From assembly GCF_002368075.1 (NCBI RefSeq), contig NZ_AP018314.1:4584494-4648493 (forward strand): a stretch of DNA of 64,000 bases. Reading direction: 5' to 3'. The notes under the pieces were generated by a model. It had not been told where the DNA came from. It made no database searches and saw only the letters and a list, made by a program, of their open reading frames with translations. The stretch comes from Sphaerospermopsis kisseleviana NIES-73. Its GTDB lineage: Bacteria > Cyanobacteriota > Cyanobacteriia > Cyanobacteriales > Nostocaceae. Of the stretch, positions 51,983 through 61,964 are shown piece by piece. Every line of letters begins with the position of its first letter. The first letter of the stretch is position 1. Position numbers and translations under genes: made by a program.

Positions 51983-53080
51983 ATGATTGGGGTTGCAATT
52001 GTTGGTACTGGTTTTGGTCAAAAAGTACATATTCCCGCATTTCAAGCACATCACAAAACCAAAATAACTGCGGTTTATCATCGAGATATCAACAAAGCAA
52101 AAATCATTGCAGAAAATAATAATGTTCCTCATTTTAGTGATAACTTCACTGAAATTATCAATTTACCAGAAGTAGACGCTGTGAGTATTTCCACACCGCC
52201 ATTTTTACATTATGAAATGGGGAAACAGGTATTAGAAGCTGGTAAACATCTGTTATTAGAAAAACCTGTAACTTTAAACGCAAATGAAGCTAAAGAATTA
52301 TATCAATTAGCCAAAACTAAAAATGTCATTGCCACAGTAGATTTTGAATTTCGCTTTATTCCTGCATGGCAATATTTTCAGCAGTTGTTAAATACAAATT
52401 ATGTGGGAAATATTCGGTTAATAAAAATTGACTGGTTAGGTTCTTCTCGTGCTGATACATCCCGTCCTTATAATTGGTATTCTCGCAAAGATCAAGGTGG
52501 TGGGGTATTGGGTTCTTTAGGTTCTCATGCTTTTGATTATATTAACTGGTTATTTGGACCAGTTAGGAAATTAAATGCTTATTTTAATACAGCTATTTCC
52601 CAAAGAATTGATCCTGTAAATGGGGAATTAAAAGCAGTAAATACAGATGATAATTGTTTGATATCTCTGGAATTAACAAATGGTATACCATGTCAAATTG
52701 CTATTAGTGCAGTAGTTCATGCACCCCGACCCCATTGGATAGAAGTTTATGGAGATAAAGGAACATTAGTTTTAGGAAGTGAAGAACAAAAAGATTATAT
52801 TCACGGGTTTAAAATTTGGGGTTCTCAAGTTGGGGGAAGTTTAACAGAAATGGAAATTCCTCAACAATTATTATTTCCTCAACATTATGCTGATGGTCGA
52901 ATTTGTGCATTTTTAAGAGTTGTAGATCAATGGGTGACAGGAATTGAAACTCAAAAGGAGATTATACCATCTTTAAAAGAAGGGGTTTATTCTCAATTAT
53001 TGATGGATTTATCTCATCAATCACATGATTCTAGAATGTGGGTAGATGTTCCAAGTTTAGGAGAGTTTTTAGCTGAATAG
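51983..53080 (+). CDS. Gfo/Idh/MocA-family oxidoreductase
   Basis: A 365-residue NAD(P)-dependent oxidoreductase. The N-terminal Rossmann start is GVAIVGTGFGQKVHIPAFQA, then the family motif EKPVTLNANEA with its conserved lysine, and a C-terminal dimerisation/substrate domain (GSLGSHAFDYINWLFG). The substrate (sugar or inositol type) cannot be named. Alone; followed by a palindromic repeat. Confidence 0.9.
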   Translation: MIGVAIVGTGFGQKVHIPAFQAHHKTKITAVYHRDINKAKIIAENNNVPHFSDNFTEIINLPEVDAVSISTPPFLHYEMGKQVLEAGKHLLLEKPVTLNANEAKELYQLAKTKNVIATVDFEFRFIPAWQYFQQLLNTNYVGNIRLIKIDWLGSSRADTSRPYNWYSRKDQGGGVLGSLGSHAFDYINWLFGPVRKLNAYFNTAISQRIDPVNGELKAVNTDDNCLISLELTNGIPCQIAISAVVHAPRPHWIEVYGDKGTLVLGSEEQKDYIHGFKIWGSQVGGSLTEMEIPQQLLFPQHYADGRICAFLRVVDQWVTGIETQKEIIPSLKEGVYSQLLMDLSHQSHDSRMWVDVPSLGEFLAE

Positions 53081-53086
53081 TTAACT

Positions 53087-53132
53087 GTAGTGAGGAATTT
53101 ATTCCTCCTTTGAGGACTGAAGTCCTCACTAC
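53087..53132. repeat. Nested palindromic repeat (GTAGTGAGGA type)
   Basis: GTAGTGAGGA...TCCTCACTAC are outer arms. Two inner palindromes, GAGGAATTTATTCCTC and GAGGACTGAAGTCCTC, lie back to back. A related GGGAATAAATTCCC lies at about 20030. It could act as a bidirectional terminator after the oxidoreductase gene. Confidence 0.8.
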
Positions 53133-53195
53133 GAAAATAATAATAGATAGTAATCAATCGGATGCTCGCCGCAGATGACCTTTAGCTTTTAAAGA

Positions 53196-53706
<511 letters not shown>

Positions 53707-53885
53707 CTAAACAATACTTAGTTACTATAATTCAAAATCTGAGTTTAGCATTAAAAAAGTGCATTACATTACATTTCATTGAGCCACCCAATCGGCGATC
53801 GCCTTAAAATTTAAAATTTATCGCAATATGCCCACAGAAACTTACACTAATAGCGATCGCTCTAGAAAATACTCTAGAAAATACT

Positions 53886-54767
53886 CTAAAAAATGCTTAA
53901 TACACATACACCAACAATGATAATAATACAACCTAAGAATCTATGTTTAATATTTTTTTCATGAAAGAGGAAATAGCCATATCCTACAGTCATCAATAAA
54001 CTGCTTTGTTTTACCGCCACGGAATTTGCTGCTACTGTAGATGCGATCGCCATCACATGACACCACATATCAAGTGCTTTTAAGCTACCTAATAAAACCA
54101 ATTTATAGAAATTACTTTTTAACTTAGAAAACCAATTAGGAGAGCATAAGATTACAATAGGCAAAGTCATGATAGCTGTACAAAAATAGAGAGAAGCTGA
54201 GAAAAATAATGGTGAGGAATTTGTTGCCCCAATTTTATCAAAAGAAGTAGTTAAAGCCCAGAGAAAAGCTACTATTAACATTAATTGAGAAGATTGGGTA
54301 GTCATCAAAGATTTTAACGGTGCGAGATAATTGTTCTCCTTGGGCTTTATATTTAAAAAATATGCACCAAAACAGATTAATAAAATACCTATAAGTTGTG
54401 ATTTTGCAGGAAACTCATTGAGAATTAAAGGAGAAGCGATCGCTAAAAATAACGGCGAAAATCCCATTAACGGTATAGTTAAAGATATATCTCCAAAACG
54501 CAACGCCCTCATATATAAAATGCCGCCAATAGTAGATAGAGTAGCATCAGCTAACAAAGCCCACCAAAAATCTTTCCCGATGGTAGGTATTGGGTTAGGT
54601 GATAATAACAACCAAGGAATATAAATAATTAGAGTAAATGCCCTTAGCGCCCAGGCAACTAAATACTCATCTAAGGGTTGATTGCCTTTATTTGTCACAA
54701 CTTTACTAAAGACATCTCGCAGAGATTCAAAGGTAGCCGCCGCCAGTGAGAAGTATAGCCAAGTCAT
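53886..54767 (-). CDS. EamA/DMT-family transporter
   Basis: A 293-residue membrane protein from the preferred start MTWLYFSLAAATFESLRDVF; the upstream open stretch to 54911 is discounted. It has about ten hydrophobic helices arranged as two EamA repeats, as in small-molecule exporters of the drug/metabolite transporter superfamily. No substrate can be given. It is divergent from hisA. Confidence 0.88.
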   Translation of the reverse strand: MTWLYFSLAAATFESLRDVFSKVVTNKGNQPLDEYLVAWALRAFTLIIYIPWLLLSPNPIPTIGKDFWWALLADATLSTIGGILYMRALRFGDISLTIPLMGFSPLFLAIASPLILNEFPAKSQLIGILLICFGAYFLNIKPKENNYLAPLKSLMTTQSSQLMLIVAFLWALTTSFDKIGATNSSPLFFSASLYFCTAIMTLPIVILCSPNWFSKLKSNFYKLVLLGSLKALDMWCHVMAIASTVAANSVAVKQSSLLMTVGYGYFLFHEKNIKHRFLGCIIIIVGVCVLSIF

Positions 54768-54913
54768 AGATTCAGTAAATGTAGGGTGTGTTAACGTCAG
54801 CGTAACTTTCCAACAACCTCTTAGGGTTTGCTGAGAAAGTCTTTTTGTGGGAATGGGGAATAGGTAATAATGGGGAAACATAAAATTAATTACCCAATCA
54901 CCAATCACCAATT

Positions 54914-55687
54914 ATGCAAGTAATACCAGCAATTGATTTATTAGAAGGTCGTTGTGTACGCCTATATAAAGGCGACTATGCACAATCGCAAGTATACAGC
55001 GAAAACCCCGCCGAAACTGCGAAAATGTGGGTAGACCAAGGTGCAACCAGATTACACTTAGTTGACTTAGATGGGGCAAAAGCTGGTAAAATCGTTAACC
55101 TAGCAGCCATTGAAGCCATCTGTAATGTAGTCTCAGTACCCATTGAAGTTGGTGGAGGTTTACGCGATCGCTCTAGTGTTGTACAATTATTTAATCTCGG
55201 TGTGCAATGGGGTATCCTGGGAACTGTGGCAGTCGAACAACCCCAGCTAGTCCAAGAACTTTGTCAAGAATTTCCCCAACAGATTATAGTTGGCATAGAT
55301 GCCCGTAATGGTTTAGTTGCTACACGCGGTTGGTTAGAAACCTCGGAAGTTTTAGCTACCCAACTCGCTACCCAAATGCAAGAATTAGGTGCAGCAGCTA
55401 TCATCTACACCGACATCAACCGTGATGGTACATTACAAGGACCGAATTTAGACGCATTACGAGAACTCGCAGCAGCAATTTCTATACCCGTCATCGCTTC
55501 TGGTGGTGTTAGTTCTGTTACCGATTTGTTAAGTTTATTATCTTTAGAACTCCAAGGAGTCACAGGTGTAATTGTGGGTAAAGCTTTGTATACTGGGGAT
55601 ATCTTGTTAAATGAAGCTTTAAAAGCCATTGGTCCTGGACGTATTCAAGATATTCCACCCAATTTGGACTTTTCTAGCTTTGCTTAA
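54914..55687 (+). CDS. hisA: Phosphoribosylformimino-5-aminoimidazole carboxamide ribotide isomerase (HisA)
   Basis: A 257-residue TIM-barrel enzyme of histidine biosynthesis. The catalytic acids are Asp8 in [20 protein letters not shown] and a second Asp in [16 protein letters not shown]; the phosphate-binding loops GGGLRD and [11 protein letters not shown] are present. Full length, single gene as usual in cyanobacteria. Confidence 0.97.
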   Translation: MQVIPAIDLLEGRCVRLYKGDYAQSQVYSENPAETAKMWVDQGATRLHLVDLDGAKAGKIVNLAAIEAICNVVSVPIEVGGGLRDRSSVVQLFNLGVQWGILGTVAVEQPQLVQELCQEFPQQIIVGIDARNGLVATRGWLETSEVLATQLATQMQELGAAAIIYTDINRDGTLQGPNLDALRELAAAISIPVIASGGVSSVTDLLSLLSLELQGVTGVIVGKALYTGDILLNEALKAIGPGRIQDIPPNLDFSSFA

Positions 55688-55785
55688 ATAGGTGACATCA
55701 GTAATATCTCTGATAGATTTCGGGAATAATAGATATTGCTGATGTAGATAAAATCGGCACTAAATAAATATTACAGATAAATCTC

Positions 55786-55902
55786 ATGTCTAACCAAAAC
55801 AGTAATTCCAATCAAAATAACCAAAAAGCGCAAACAAATAATAAAGCCAAAAGTAAAAGACCACAACCACCAAAAGGACTAGGAAAACCAAAGACAGAAT
55901 AG
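55786..55902 (+). CDS. Putative 38-residue basic protein
   Basis: An ATG-to-TAG frame with MSNQNSNSNQNNQKAQTNNK and then a basic Pro-rich tail (RPQPPKGLGKPK). The coding bias is extreme (Asn/Gln/Lys). It lies 98 nt after hisA. It resembles small low-complexity cyanobacterial peptides. No function can be stated. Confidence 0.45.
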   Translation: MSNQNSNSNQNNQKAQTNNKAKSKRPQPPKGLGKPKTE

Positions 55903-56647
55903 ATTAATTGATAATTGATAATTGATAATTGATAATTGATAATTATCAATTATTTATTATTGATGGTTCTGCATTACATATTATGCTAAATTGCGTTTAT
56001 CAAAACGATGAACCCCTTGCCACGCAATAAATACTGGCATTATTTAGGGCTTGCTGATAGCGTAGCGTGGCGTTAGCCATATAAATCTGAAAACTTTACA
56101 GGTAAAGGGTTTTAGCTATTTTGACTTGTACTGAGCGACTTGTACTGAGCGACTTGTACTGAGCGCAGTCGAAGTAAGTCGAAGTAAGCCGAAGTGCTTT
56201 CAAAAAGTGCAAGCTTGTATGAGGTGGCAACTGAAAAACCTTGCATTTAATTCCTACTTAAAGAAAAAATCGTTCCTATCCAACTTATGACTTACGCAAG
56301 ATGTGACTGAAAACCTTATTCTTGCGTAGGGGTAATTCATGAATTACCCCTACTTTCGTTCACTTTTGCGTAAGTCCTGCAACTCTTGAAACTGTCACCT
56401 GTCACTGGTCTTTCACAGATAACTTTTTCAGCAAACCCAATACCCCGAATTCTAGTCGAGGGAATGTCAATTAACCAGAATAAATCACCAAAGTGGTTGA
56501 AAATACTTGTTCATTGCTAGGAAATGTGATTTATGATATATTTGAGTTGTGATATTCAATACAATCAGCCCAAAATAGCTACTCTGCAATCAATGTAGAT
56601 GATGAGTAGTTAAGCAATTATCAAGACGAGTACAGTCTCAAAACCTT
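55903..56647. other. Intergenic region, repeat-rich, no gene seen
   Basis: About 745 nt before sphR. It holds (ATAATTG)n heptamers (55911-55945), the CTGAGCGACTTGTACTGAGC repeat with AGTCGAAGTAAG (56133-56197, as near 130), and ACAGATAACTTTTTCAGCAA (about 56416), which recurs at about 25497. No gene or RNA is recognised. Promoters for sphR should be near 56500-56640. Confidence 0.6.
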
Positions 56648-57409
56648 GTGCCATCAATGTATACCACTGAATTAACTAAATATTCTGCTAAAGCGGAACT
56701 TGGACAAACTAGCCGCATTCTAGTAGTAGAAGATGAAGAACTCATCCGAGAAATGCTAGTTATGGCTTTGGAAGAAGAAGGTTATGAAGTCATCACTGCT
56801 AATGATGGACGATCTGCTGTAGAGTATCTCAGAAATTGCGGATCCAATTCAGAAGAATCTGCTTTTGATTTGGTAATTTTAGACTTGATGCTACCGCAAA
56901 TTAATGGATTAGATATTTGCAGGTTATTGCGTCATCAAGGTAACTCAGTACCTATTTTGATTCTCAGTGCTAAGGGTAGTGAAACTGACCGAGTTCTGGG
57001 TTTAGAAGTAGGAGCAGATGACTATTTAACCAAGCCATTTAGTATGCGGGAACTGGTGGCTAGATGTCGCGCCCTGCTCCGTCGGCAACGTTTAAGTAAT
57101 TTACCATCAATACCCGTACTCAAGTATAAAGATATTAGTTTGAATCCTCAAGAATGCCGGGTGTTGGTGCGGGGAAAAGAGGTAAATTTATCACCAAAAG
57201 AATTCCGCTTGCTGGAACTATTTATGAGTTATGCTCGTCGAGTATGGTCACGGGAGCAATTGTTAGATCAGGTATGGGGACCTGATTTTCTAGGTGATAG
57301 CAAAACAGTAGATGTGCATATCCGCTGGTTACGGGAAAAGTTAGAGCAAGATCCCAGCCATCCAGAGTATATTGTGACTGTGAGAGGTTTTGGCTATCGT
57401 TTTGGCTAA
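56648..57409 (+). CDS. sphR: OmpR-family response regulator of phosphate response (SphR/PhoB)
   Basis: A 253-residue protein, start GTG at 56648 or ATG at 56657. The receiver domain has acid-pocket residues in ILVVEDEELIREML, the phospho-acceptor Asp in LVILDLMLPQINGLD and Lys in DDYLTKPF. The C-terminal winged helix (DSKTVDVHIRWLREKLEQ) is OmpR-type. The downstream kinase and PhoU mark it as SphR (PhoB), which controls phosphate scavenging. Confidence 0.92.
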   Translation: MPSMYTTELTKYSAKAELGQTSRILVVEDEELIREMLVMALEEEGYEVITANDGRSAVEYLRNCGSNSEESAFDLVILDLMLPQINGLDICRLLRHQGNSVPILILSAKGSETDRVLGLEVGADDYLTKPFSMRELVARCRALLRRQRLSNLPSIPVLKYKDISLNPQECRVLVRGKEVNLSPKEFRLLELFMSYARRVWSREQLLDQVWGPDFLGDSKTVDVHIRWLREKLEQDPSHPEYIVTVRGFGYRFG

Positions 57410-57462
57410 TTGGTGCATATAGTTGTTAGTTTTGAGTAATTAAATAGCAACTAACGACTCAA

Positions 57463-58785
57463 ATGTTCTTATTGGGATTTCTTCTGGGTTTGGCAGTCGG
57501 CCTTGGTTTTTGGCTTTGGCAACAGTTTCAACTCAATAGTTATTTGGAGCGAGTGATCCAGCCTTTAAACTCCCATTCTTATAAAATAGCATTGCCTGTA
57601 CTCCCCCGCTTACGGCAGGAAATGTCAATGGTGAAGCAACAGCAACAAGATTTGCAGTTGTCATTGCAAACCTACCAAGAACTGCTTGATTCTGCACCTT
57701 TAGGATATTTGCAAGTAGATGAGGAAAATCAACTATTATGGTGTAATCAGCAAGCACGGGAAATATTGCATCTGCAAAGGTGGCAACCTGGACAGGTGCG
57801 CTTACTGTTAGAGTTGGTAAGGTCTTATGAACTTGATCAATTAATTGAGCAAACCCGTGATTGGCAAAAACCCCAGGTGCGAGAATGGATTTTTCACCCT
57901 TCCCGTGATCATGCTAAAGCTATGTTAGAGTTAAAGCCTTTGGCTTTGGAGGCTACCAGTTTACCTTTACCAGCAGGACAGGTAGGTGTATTCTTAGAAA
58001 ATCGCCAACCATTGCTAGATATGAATCAGCAGCGCGATCGCTCTTTTTCTGATCTCGCTCATGAACTGAGAACACCCCTCACTTCTATTCGTCTGGTAGC
58101 AGAAACCCTGCAAAGCCGTTTAGATCCGCCCTTGAATCGTTGGGTGAAGCGTTTGATGCAGGAAGTTGACCGGTTGATTAATTTGGTGCAAAGTTGGTTA
58201 GAACTAACACAAATGGAAACTAACTCCACCATGTTGTTACATCTGGAAACGGTGGAAGTGCGATCGCTGATTTTCTCAGTGTGGGAAAATTTAGAGCCAT
58301 TAGCGCAATATCACAATCTTAATCTTTCTTATTCCGGTTTAGAAAGCATCAGCATCCAAGCTGATAAATCCCGCATTCACCAAGTATTTGTCAATTTATT
58401 AGATAACTGTATTAAATACACCCTCCCTCACACTAATATTCACATTGAAGTTAACGTGATTTCTGTGAGTGAATTTATGATGAACGATCATCAATCTCAA
58501 CTATTGGAAATTAATATCATTGATTCTGGTCTTGGTTTTGCGCCTATAGATTTACCCCACGTCTTTGATCGATTTTACCGAGGAGACAAAGCCAGACACC
58601 ATGAGCCTGAAAGTAGTGAAACCGCAATTACTGGTAGTGGTTTAGGTTTGTCCATCGTCCGCCAGATTATCATAGCCCACGGTGGCACAATCAAGGCCAT
58701 GAACCATCCCGAAACCGGTGGTGCTTGGATACAAATTCACCTGCCTCAAGTCATGGCAAACCCACTAAGTGAAGACTATAGTTAA
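57463..58785 (+). CDS. sphS: Phosphate-sensing histidine kinase (SphS/PhoR)
   Basis: A 440-residue membrane-tethered kinase. It has a single N-terminal hydrophobic helix (FLLGFLLGLAVGLGFWLW), a PAS-like domain (YQELLDSAPLGYLQVDEEN), HisKA with the acceptor His in SDLAHELRTPLTS, and a full HATPase with DSGLGFAP and GSGLGLSIVRQII. In Synechocystis SphS the N-terminal hydrophobic region is needed for signal sensing and negative control. It is intact here, unlike the kinase at 3722. Confidence 0.93.
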   Translation: MFLLGFLLGLAVGLGFWLWQQFQLNSYLERVIQPLNSHSYKIALPVLPRLRQEMSMVKQQQQDLQLSLQTYQELLDSAPLGYLQVDEENQLLWCNQQAREILHLQRWQPGQVRLLLELVRSYELDQLIEQTRDWQKPQVREWIFHPSRDHAKAMLELKPLALEATSLPLPAGQVGVFLENRQPLLDMNQQRDRSFSDLAHELRTPLTSIRLVAETLQSRLDPPLNRWVKRLMQEVDRLINLVQSWLELTQMETNSTMLLHLETVEVRSLIFSVWENLEPLAQYHNLNLSYSGLESISIQADKSRIHQVFVNLLDNCIKYTLPHTNIHIEVNVISVSEFMMNDHQSQLLEINIIDSGLGFAPIDLPHVFDRFYRGDKARHHEPESSETAITGSGLGLSIVRQIIIAHGGTIKAMNHPETGGAWIQIHLPQVMANPLSEDYS

Positions 58786-58813
58786 GAATATATAAAATTT
58801 TGAGATTAAAGAT

Positions 58814-59479
58814 GTGAAAGCTGTTTTTTATCATCCCAACTTTGAACGACCTGAACCTGAACGCAGCATTAAGCGTTTAGAGCGCGATATATTGCGTATG
58901 GGAGCTTTGGTAGAACAATCATTTCGCCTGAGCCATCAAGCTTTATTTAATCGCGATTTAACCGCAGCTGAGAAACTTCCCCGATTAGATAAAAAAATTG
59001 ACCACTTTTATAGACAAATAGAATCAGATTGTACATCCATGATGACACTGCAAGCACCTACACCTCAAGAGTTACGTTGTTTTAGTGCCTTTATGCAATT
59101 AGTACGAGACTTAGAACGTATTGGAGATTATGCCAAGGATTTAGCGGAAATAGCCATTAAAATATTTCCTTATCCACCTCATCCTTGTTTAACAGAGATT
59201 GCGCTGATGTCTGACCATGCCCAAGCAATGTTAGCAACTAGTTTAGTAGCTTTAGCAGATTTAGATGAAGTCAGTGGTCGGCGTATCAAATTTTTGGATG
59301 ATGTTGTAGATAGTGCTTATGAAAATTTATATCGGATGTTAGCATCCCAGCGAGATGTTCCAGGGATTATTGAGCCAATTCTACTATTAACACTAGCAAT
59401 TCGCTGTTTAGAGCGAATGGCAGATCACGCTACTAATATTGGACAACGAGTTGCATATATTGTCACAGGACAACGGTAG
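58814..59479 (+). CDS. phoU: Phosphate transport system regulator PhoU (SphU)
   Basis: A 221-residue PhoU: two three-helix bundles with metal-binding motifs (ERIGDYAKDLAEIA, CLERMADHATNIGQRVAY). The start codon is GTG. It dampens SphS kinase activity when phosphate is abundant. The gap to sphS is 28 nt, so sphR-sphS-phoU likely form one unit. Confidence 0.94.
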   Translation: MKAVFYHPNFERPEPERSIKRLERDILRMGALVEQSFRLSHQALFNRDLTAAEKLPRLDKKIDHFYRQIESDCTSMMTLQAPTPQELRCFSAFMQLVRDLERIGDYAKDLAEIAIKIFPYPPHPCLTEIALMSDHAQAMLATSLVALADLDEVSGRRIKFLDDVVDSAYENLYRMLASQRDVPGIIEPILLLTLAIRCLERMADHATNIGQRVAYIVTGQR

Positions 59480-59603
59480 GCAGGAGGTAGGAGGCAGGGG
59501 AGATGGGGAAGAAAATTTTAGATTTTAGAAATGCACAGTTTTTCCAATCTATTCTTCAAAACCCTTGCACTAATTTCTTTCTTTATTAGCCTGTAGCCGA
59601 TAC

Positions 59604-59641
59604 AAAAAAGCTAACTAATGCTAACAAAAGTTGGCTTTTTC
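59604..59641. terminator. Hairpin at the tnpB 3' end; possible element right end and bidirectional terminator
   Basis: AAAAAAGCTAACT (59604-59616) and AGTTGGCTTTTT (59629-59640) form a stem with one wobble, ending in T. It overlaps the last codons of the tnpB relic on the minus strand and could serve phoU transcripts from the plus side. IS200/IS605 elements carry such imperfect palindromes at their right ends, and the guide RNA of tnpB would map around here. Confidence 0.55.
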
Positions 59642-60785
59642 TTCCTGTTTCACCCTAGCAGTGTCGGCACTATCTAGTCCACAGGCTAACACGATCAATC
59701 TGACCGCTTCTTGTTTTAAATTAATCGCAGCGTTTAAATCTCTGTCAATCTCAAAGCCACAGTTATCACATTTAAACACTCTTTGAGATAATGACAGTGA
59801 TGATTTCTTTTCTCCACAACCCCTCAGTCTTGCTACTCGGATAATATCTATCCACAATTACTAACTTACTACCATACAGTTGTGTTTTATATTCTAGCTG
59901 CCTTCTGAATTGATAAAAGCCCATATCGGCTATAGCTTTTGATAATTTCCCATTTGCTAACATCCCAGATACATTCAAATCTTCTATCCCTATCACCGCG
60001 TGGTTTTTGCTAATATAGGTAGTAATTTTGTGTAATGTATCTTTTCTGATATTGGCTATTTTTTGGTGTAATCTCGCTATTTTGATTTGGGCTTTTCTAT
60101 AATTATTTGAACCTCTTTGTTTATGCCGGTTCAAATATTGCATTCTTGCTAACTTTTTCTCATACTTTTTATAGCTTTTTACGCCATCAAATATTTCTCC
60201 TGTTGATAATATTGCTAGATGATTTATTCCTAAATCAACTCCTACAAACTCTTGATTTTTCTGGGTTTGAGTCGTTCTCACCTCCAGTTTCCAAGAGATA
60301 AACCATTTATCAGCCTGTTTACTGATGGTGACAGATTTCGGTTTATATCCAGTCGGAAGAATTTCATAAGTTTTTATCCAACCAATTACGGGTACTTTTA
60401 CCTTTCTGTAGTCAATTTTTATGGCACCATCTAAGGTAAAAGAATCATGTTTACCCTTTTTCTTAAACTTAGGAAACCCTTTACTTTTTTTGAAGAAAGA
60501 TTTAAAAGCATCTGACAAATATCTTAATGCGTATTGAGGGGCGCATTTAGACACTTCATAATACCAAGGATGGGTAGATTTAATGGCTGCTACTAACCAT
60601 TTGCGTAAATCTATGGCTGTGGGAAATTTGATTTTTTCTTCTGGTTGCAGTTTGTTATGTAATAATACCTGTTGACACAGTGCTAAACCTTGATTCCAAG
60701 CGTGTCTGGCTACTCCTGCGTGTTGCGCCAGTAGTAGTCGTTGTTGCTTGTTAACTTTGAGTTGGGTTTTGAATCCTAGTAGCAT
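59621..60785 (-). pseudogene. tnpB: Frameshifted tnpB (IS605/IS1341-type)
   Basis: The first frame (60785-59772) starts MLLGFKTQLKVNKQQRLLLA and contains the RuvC Asp in FVGVDLGINHLAIL and Glu in AVIGIEDLNVSGM. After SSKT at about 59830 the frame is lost; another frame resumes as GCGEKKSSLSLSQRVFKCDN and the third catalytic region CGFEIDRDLNAAINL. The expected zinc-ribbon start (T-C-x-x-C) has lost its first Cys. No tnpA is nearby. It is a relic or at least damaged copy. Confidence 0.9.
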
Positions 60786-60810
60786 ACAGTGATTTTACTG
60801 TAATTCTGTC

Positions 60811-60895
60811 ACAAAGCAAAAGATGACAGGAAATTTTCAGTAAATGTGAGTATTTGTTAGTATTGGTTAAGAAAACAGTAACTAGCTACTAACCC
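60811..60895. repeat. IS200/IS605-like left end (copy B), next to tnpB
   Basis: ACAAAGCAAAAGATGACAGG begins the segment and GTAACTAGCTACTAACCC ends it. It is upstream of the tnpB start (60785), where the left end of this element class lies. Copy A at 1-88 is close to it over the whole length. Confidence 0.65.
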
Positions 60896-61217
60896 TTGAT
60901 ATATCTTGCTTTTTACCTGTAAAGTTTTCATATTTATTCAGCAAACCCTAAATAACATACATTTCACTAAAAGCTTACCTATTCTTAAACTTTTAATATT
61001 ACAGTCAATGCAAGATAGCGTAAAAATATCTTCCATCTAAAATCTATTAACCCAAGTTGCTAGTTAGGAATAGGAGTCAGGAGTCAGGAGAAAGAATGAA
61101 TTATAATGGTGTTCCCTGCTTTTTTGCTGTCTACTTATCCTTCTTACTTTGATTTGAGAGCCTTTCTTGCAGAACTAGCAACTTACGTTATTTAAATTTA
61201 TACCCATCTAACTAAAA
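60896..61217. other. Intergenic region, no gene seen
   Basis: AT-rich sequence between the element end and the Crp-like gene. It has a short GGAGTCA array near 61075-61090 and TTCAGCAAACCC-type sequence near 60940, also present at about 25510 and 56430. No open frame is credible. Confidence 0.5.
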
Positions 61218-61820
61218 ATGATGTTTTCCACAACTGAAACCCTCATCTACCCTAAAAACAAACATTTAAACCAACAAATATTTACTCGTCGGTCAATAAT
61301 TCCAGTCAGCAATGATGTATTGTGGCGTATTGATCGAGGGTTAGTTCGTACCTTGACTTGGAATGAAGATGGAACATATATCACCTTGGGTTATTGGAGT
61401 TTAGGAGATATAGTTGGCTATCCTTTGTCAAAAGTCAACCCCTACCATATTGAGTGTTTGACCAGTGTAGAAGCGACTTTGATACCGCCCCATCTCTGGC
61501 ATGAAGAGATAAAGGCATTATTGCACTACATTCAGCAAACAGAGGAACTTTTAAGCATATTACATCGTAAGCCAACTTCTCTAAAGTTGTGGAAATTTTT
61601 GGTGTGGTTGAGTGAAAAATTTGGTCGGGATATAGAACAGGGTAAGTTGATTGATTTAAATCTTACACATCAAGAGATATCAGAGGTGTTGAACACAACG
61701 AGAGTCACAGTTACACGACTATTGCAGAAATTTGAGGAAGAAGGAAAAATATCACGTCATAGACGCAGTGTTGTGCTGAATTTACAGACCCAATTAACCA
61801 GTATTTCTTCCAAAAATTAA
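61218..61820 (+). CDS. Crp/Fnr-family transcription regulator
   Basis: A 200-residue regulator with a beta-roll-like N-domain (residues about 25-105: DRGLVRTLTWNEDGTYITLG, LGDIVGYPLSK) and a C-terminal helix-turn-helix (LTHQEISEVLNTTRVTVTRL). The cAMP-phosphate-binding cassette of Crp (RxS) is not evident, so it probably responds to another signal or none. It precedes an SLH/OprB porin gene by about 125 nt, suggesting it may control that gene. Confidence 0.85.
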   Translation: MMFSTTETLIYPKNKHLNQQIFTRRSIIPVSNDVLWRIDRGLVRTLTWNEDGTYITLGYWSLGDIVGYPLSKVNPYHIECLTSVEATLIPPHLWHEEIKALLHYIQQTEELLSILHRKPTSLKLWKFLVWLSEKFGRDIEQGKLIDLNLTHQEISEVLNTTRVTVTRLLQKFEEEGKISRHRRSVVLNLQTQLTSISSKN

Positions 61821-61891
61821 CTTAAAATATTAATTTGAGACTTGTGCTGGATACCATAAATAATATATAGTGAATACAAAGAATTTTATGT

Positions 61892-61920
61892 GTAAATGCC
61901 CTGAAAACTTCGGGTATTTT
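61892..61920 (+). terminator. Possible terminator between regulator and porin genes
   Basis: CCTGAA...TTCGGG forms a short six-pair stem with one wobble and a 3-nt loop, followed by TATTTTATC. It would separate the regulator transcript from the porin promoter. Weak support. Confidence 0.4.
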
Positions 61921-61964
61921 ATCATAATCATCAAAATTCCTTAGGTGTGAGTGAAAGTAAAAAC

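Noticed and set aside
54768-54911. N-terminal extension of the EamA transporter
   Set aside because: The added residues are not transporter-like; the first membrane helix follows directly after the internal Met at 54767.
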